Of a stretch of DNA of 64,000 nucleotides, positions 63,431 to 64,000 are shown piece after piece. A program made the translations under genes and the position numbers. This DNA is from Onchocerca lupi. Lineage: Eukaryota > Nematoda > Chromadorea > Rhabditida > Onchocercidae. Each line of letters starts with the position of its first letter. The stretch's first letter is position 1. The DNA lies in assembly GCA_028564675.1 (NCBI GenBank), contig JAOVVO010000004.1, positions 372,001 to 436,000 of the forward strand. Direction: 5' to 3'. The notes beneath the pieces were generated by a model. The model ran no database searches, was not told where the DNA came from, and saw only the letters and a list, made by a program, of their open reading frames with translations.

Positions 63431-64000
63431 CTATCGACACTGCTGTTGAAAACACTGATATTGTAGACTGATCGAAGACACACAATTGATTAACTCGAAA
63501 AGCCCCTTCTTATGTGGATAATCCTTGGTATTGATAGCGGGCGGAGGCTTATAACACATTAATCATAGAAAAGGTTGATTATCAGATCAAAGAATTAGAG
63601 TCAGACAATTCAAAAGTTTCAACATTCTTGAAAGTTGACATCTCACATTTCTTAACATAATGCACATAACTTTATTAGCAGAATTGGGATATGAGAGAGC
63701 AAAGGCCTTTGTGCAGAGGTATGGATAAGCGATTCACTTGCCTAAGAAGCATAACACTAAAGATGAGAGAATAATGTGGATGGAAGGAATAAAAAAAGGT
63801 TAACATGGATAGAAGGGAAGAAGATGAAGGGAACAAAAAAGAGGCAAAATGTAAAAACGATAAAGAAAGAAAAGATGGAGAGAGAGAGAGAGAGAGAAAT
63901 ATTACCAGGCATGTTTTTACCTGCCACGGGAATGACATGACATCTATACTGTCGCGTTTTCTTTCTGATAGTGATAAAATTGTAAGGTTGAATTCTGTTC
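63431..64000. other. No gene seen; GA microsatellite
   Basis: Purine-rich on the plus strand with a GA dinucleotide run at 63879-63897. Open frames on the minus strand here are products of the simple sequence. Confidence 0.5.

Noticed and set aside
63675..63938. 87-codon minus-strand Ser/Leu/Phe-rich frame
   Set aside because: It is the translation of a purine-rich microsatellite region.
1..64000. CRISPR arrays, bacterial operons, rRNA genes
   Set aside because: No regularly spaced repeats and no rRNA-like stretches; the window is intron-bearing eukaryotic DNA.

Overview
The window is AT-rich eukaryotic nuclear DNA with short spliced exons, GT-AG introns and TTTCAG/TTTTAG-type 3' splice sites just upstream of start codons, as expected for trans-spliced nematode genes. 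Protein similarity (UTP21, ABCF1, innexin, NPRL2, PIGF, MATH-BTB, thymidylate synthase), low GC and a disrupted F1-ATPase alpha fragment of bacterial/Wolbachia-like character suggest a filarial (onchocercid) nematode. That assignment is inference. All exon models were built by hand from splice sites, phase and remembered family features; no database search was run.

Layout. 1-6.2 kb: two minus-strand genes in tandem, wdr36/utp21 (13 exons, 902 aa, complete) then the 5' end of abcf1, which runs off the left edge. 6.7-7.4 kb: a possible small plus-strand gene. 10.5-13.8 kb: a complete plus-strand innexin (10 exons, 402 aa). 16.9-23.0 kb: a minus-strand pair, pigf then nprl2, about 200 bp apart with a polyA signal and a trans-splice-like acceptor between them, so a likely operon. 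27.0-29.5 kb: a METTL13-like methyltransferase gene on the minus strand that appears disrupted. 30.2-31.6 kb: two unassigned minus-strand coding segments. 31.7-52.2 kb: mostly non-coding, with repeat fragments, two GC-rich islands (about 36.8-37.6 and 42.4-43.6 kb) and a few isolated coding-like stretches. 52.2-55.3 kb: a complete minus-strand MATH-BTB gene (8 exons, 434 aa). 56.6-58.9 kb: complete minus-strand thymidylate synthase (7 exons, 306 aa) whose first intron carries a frameshifted atpA-like fragment. 59.6-64 kb: repeats, with a decayed Helitron helicase, an LTR-like fragment related to one at 34.3-34.7 kb, and an unclassified repeat family.

Functionally, UTP21 (small-subunit processome) and ABCF1 (translation initiation) are adjacent on one strand; NPRL2 (GATOR1, amino-acid signalling to TORC1) follows PIGF (GPI-anchor ethanolamine-phosphate transfer). 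The other genes look independent. The most unusual item is the atpA-like fragment inside the tyms intron.
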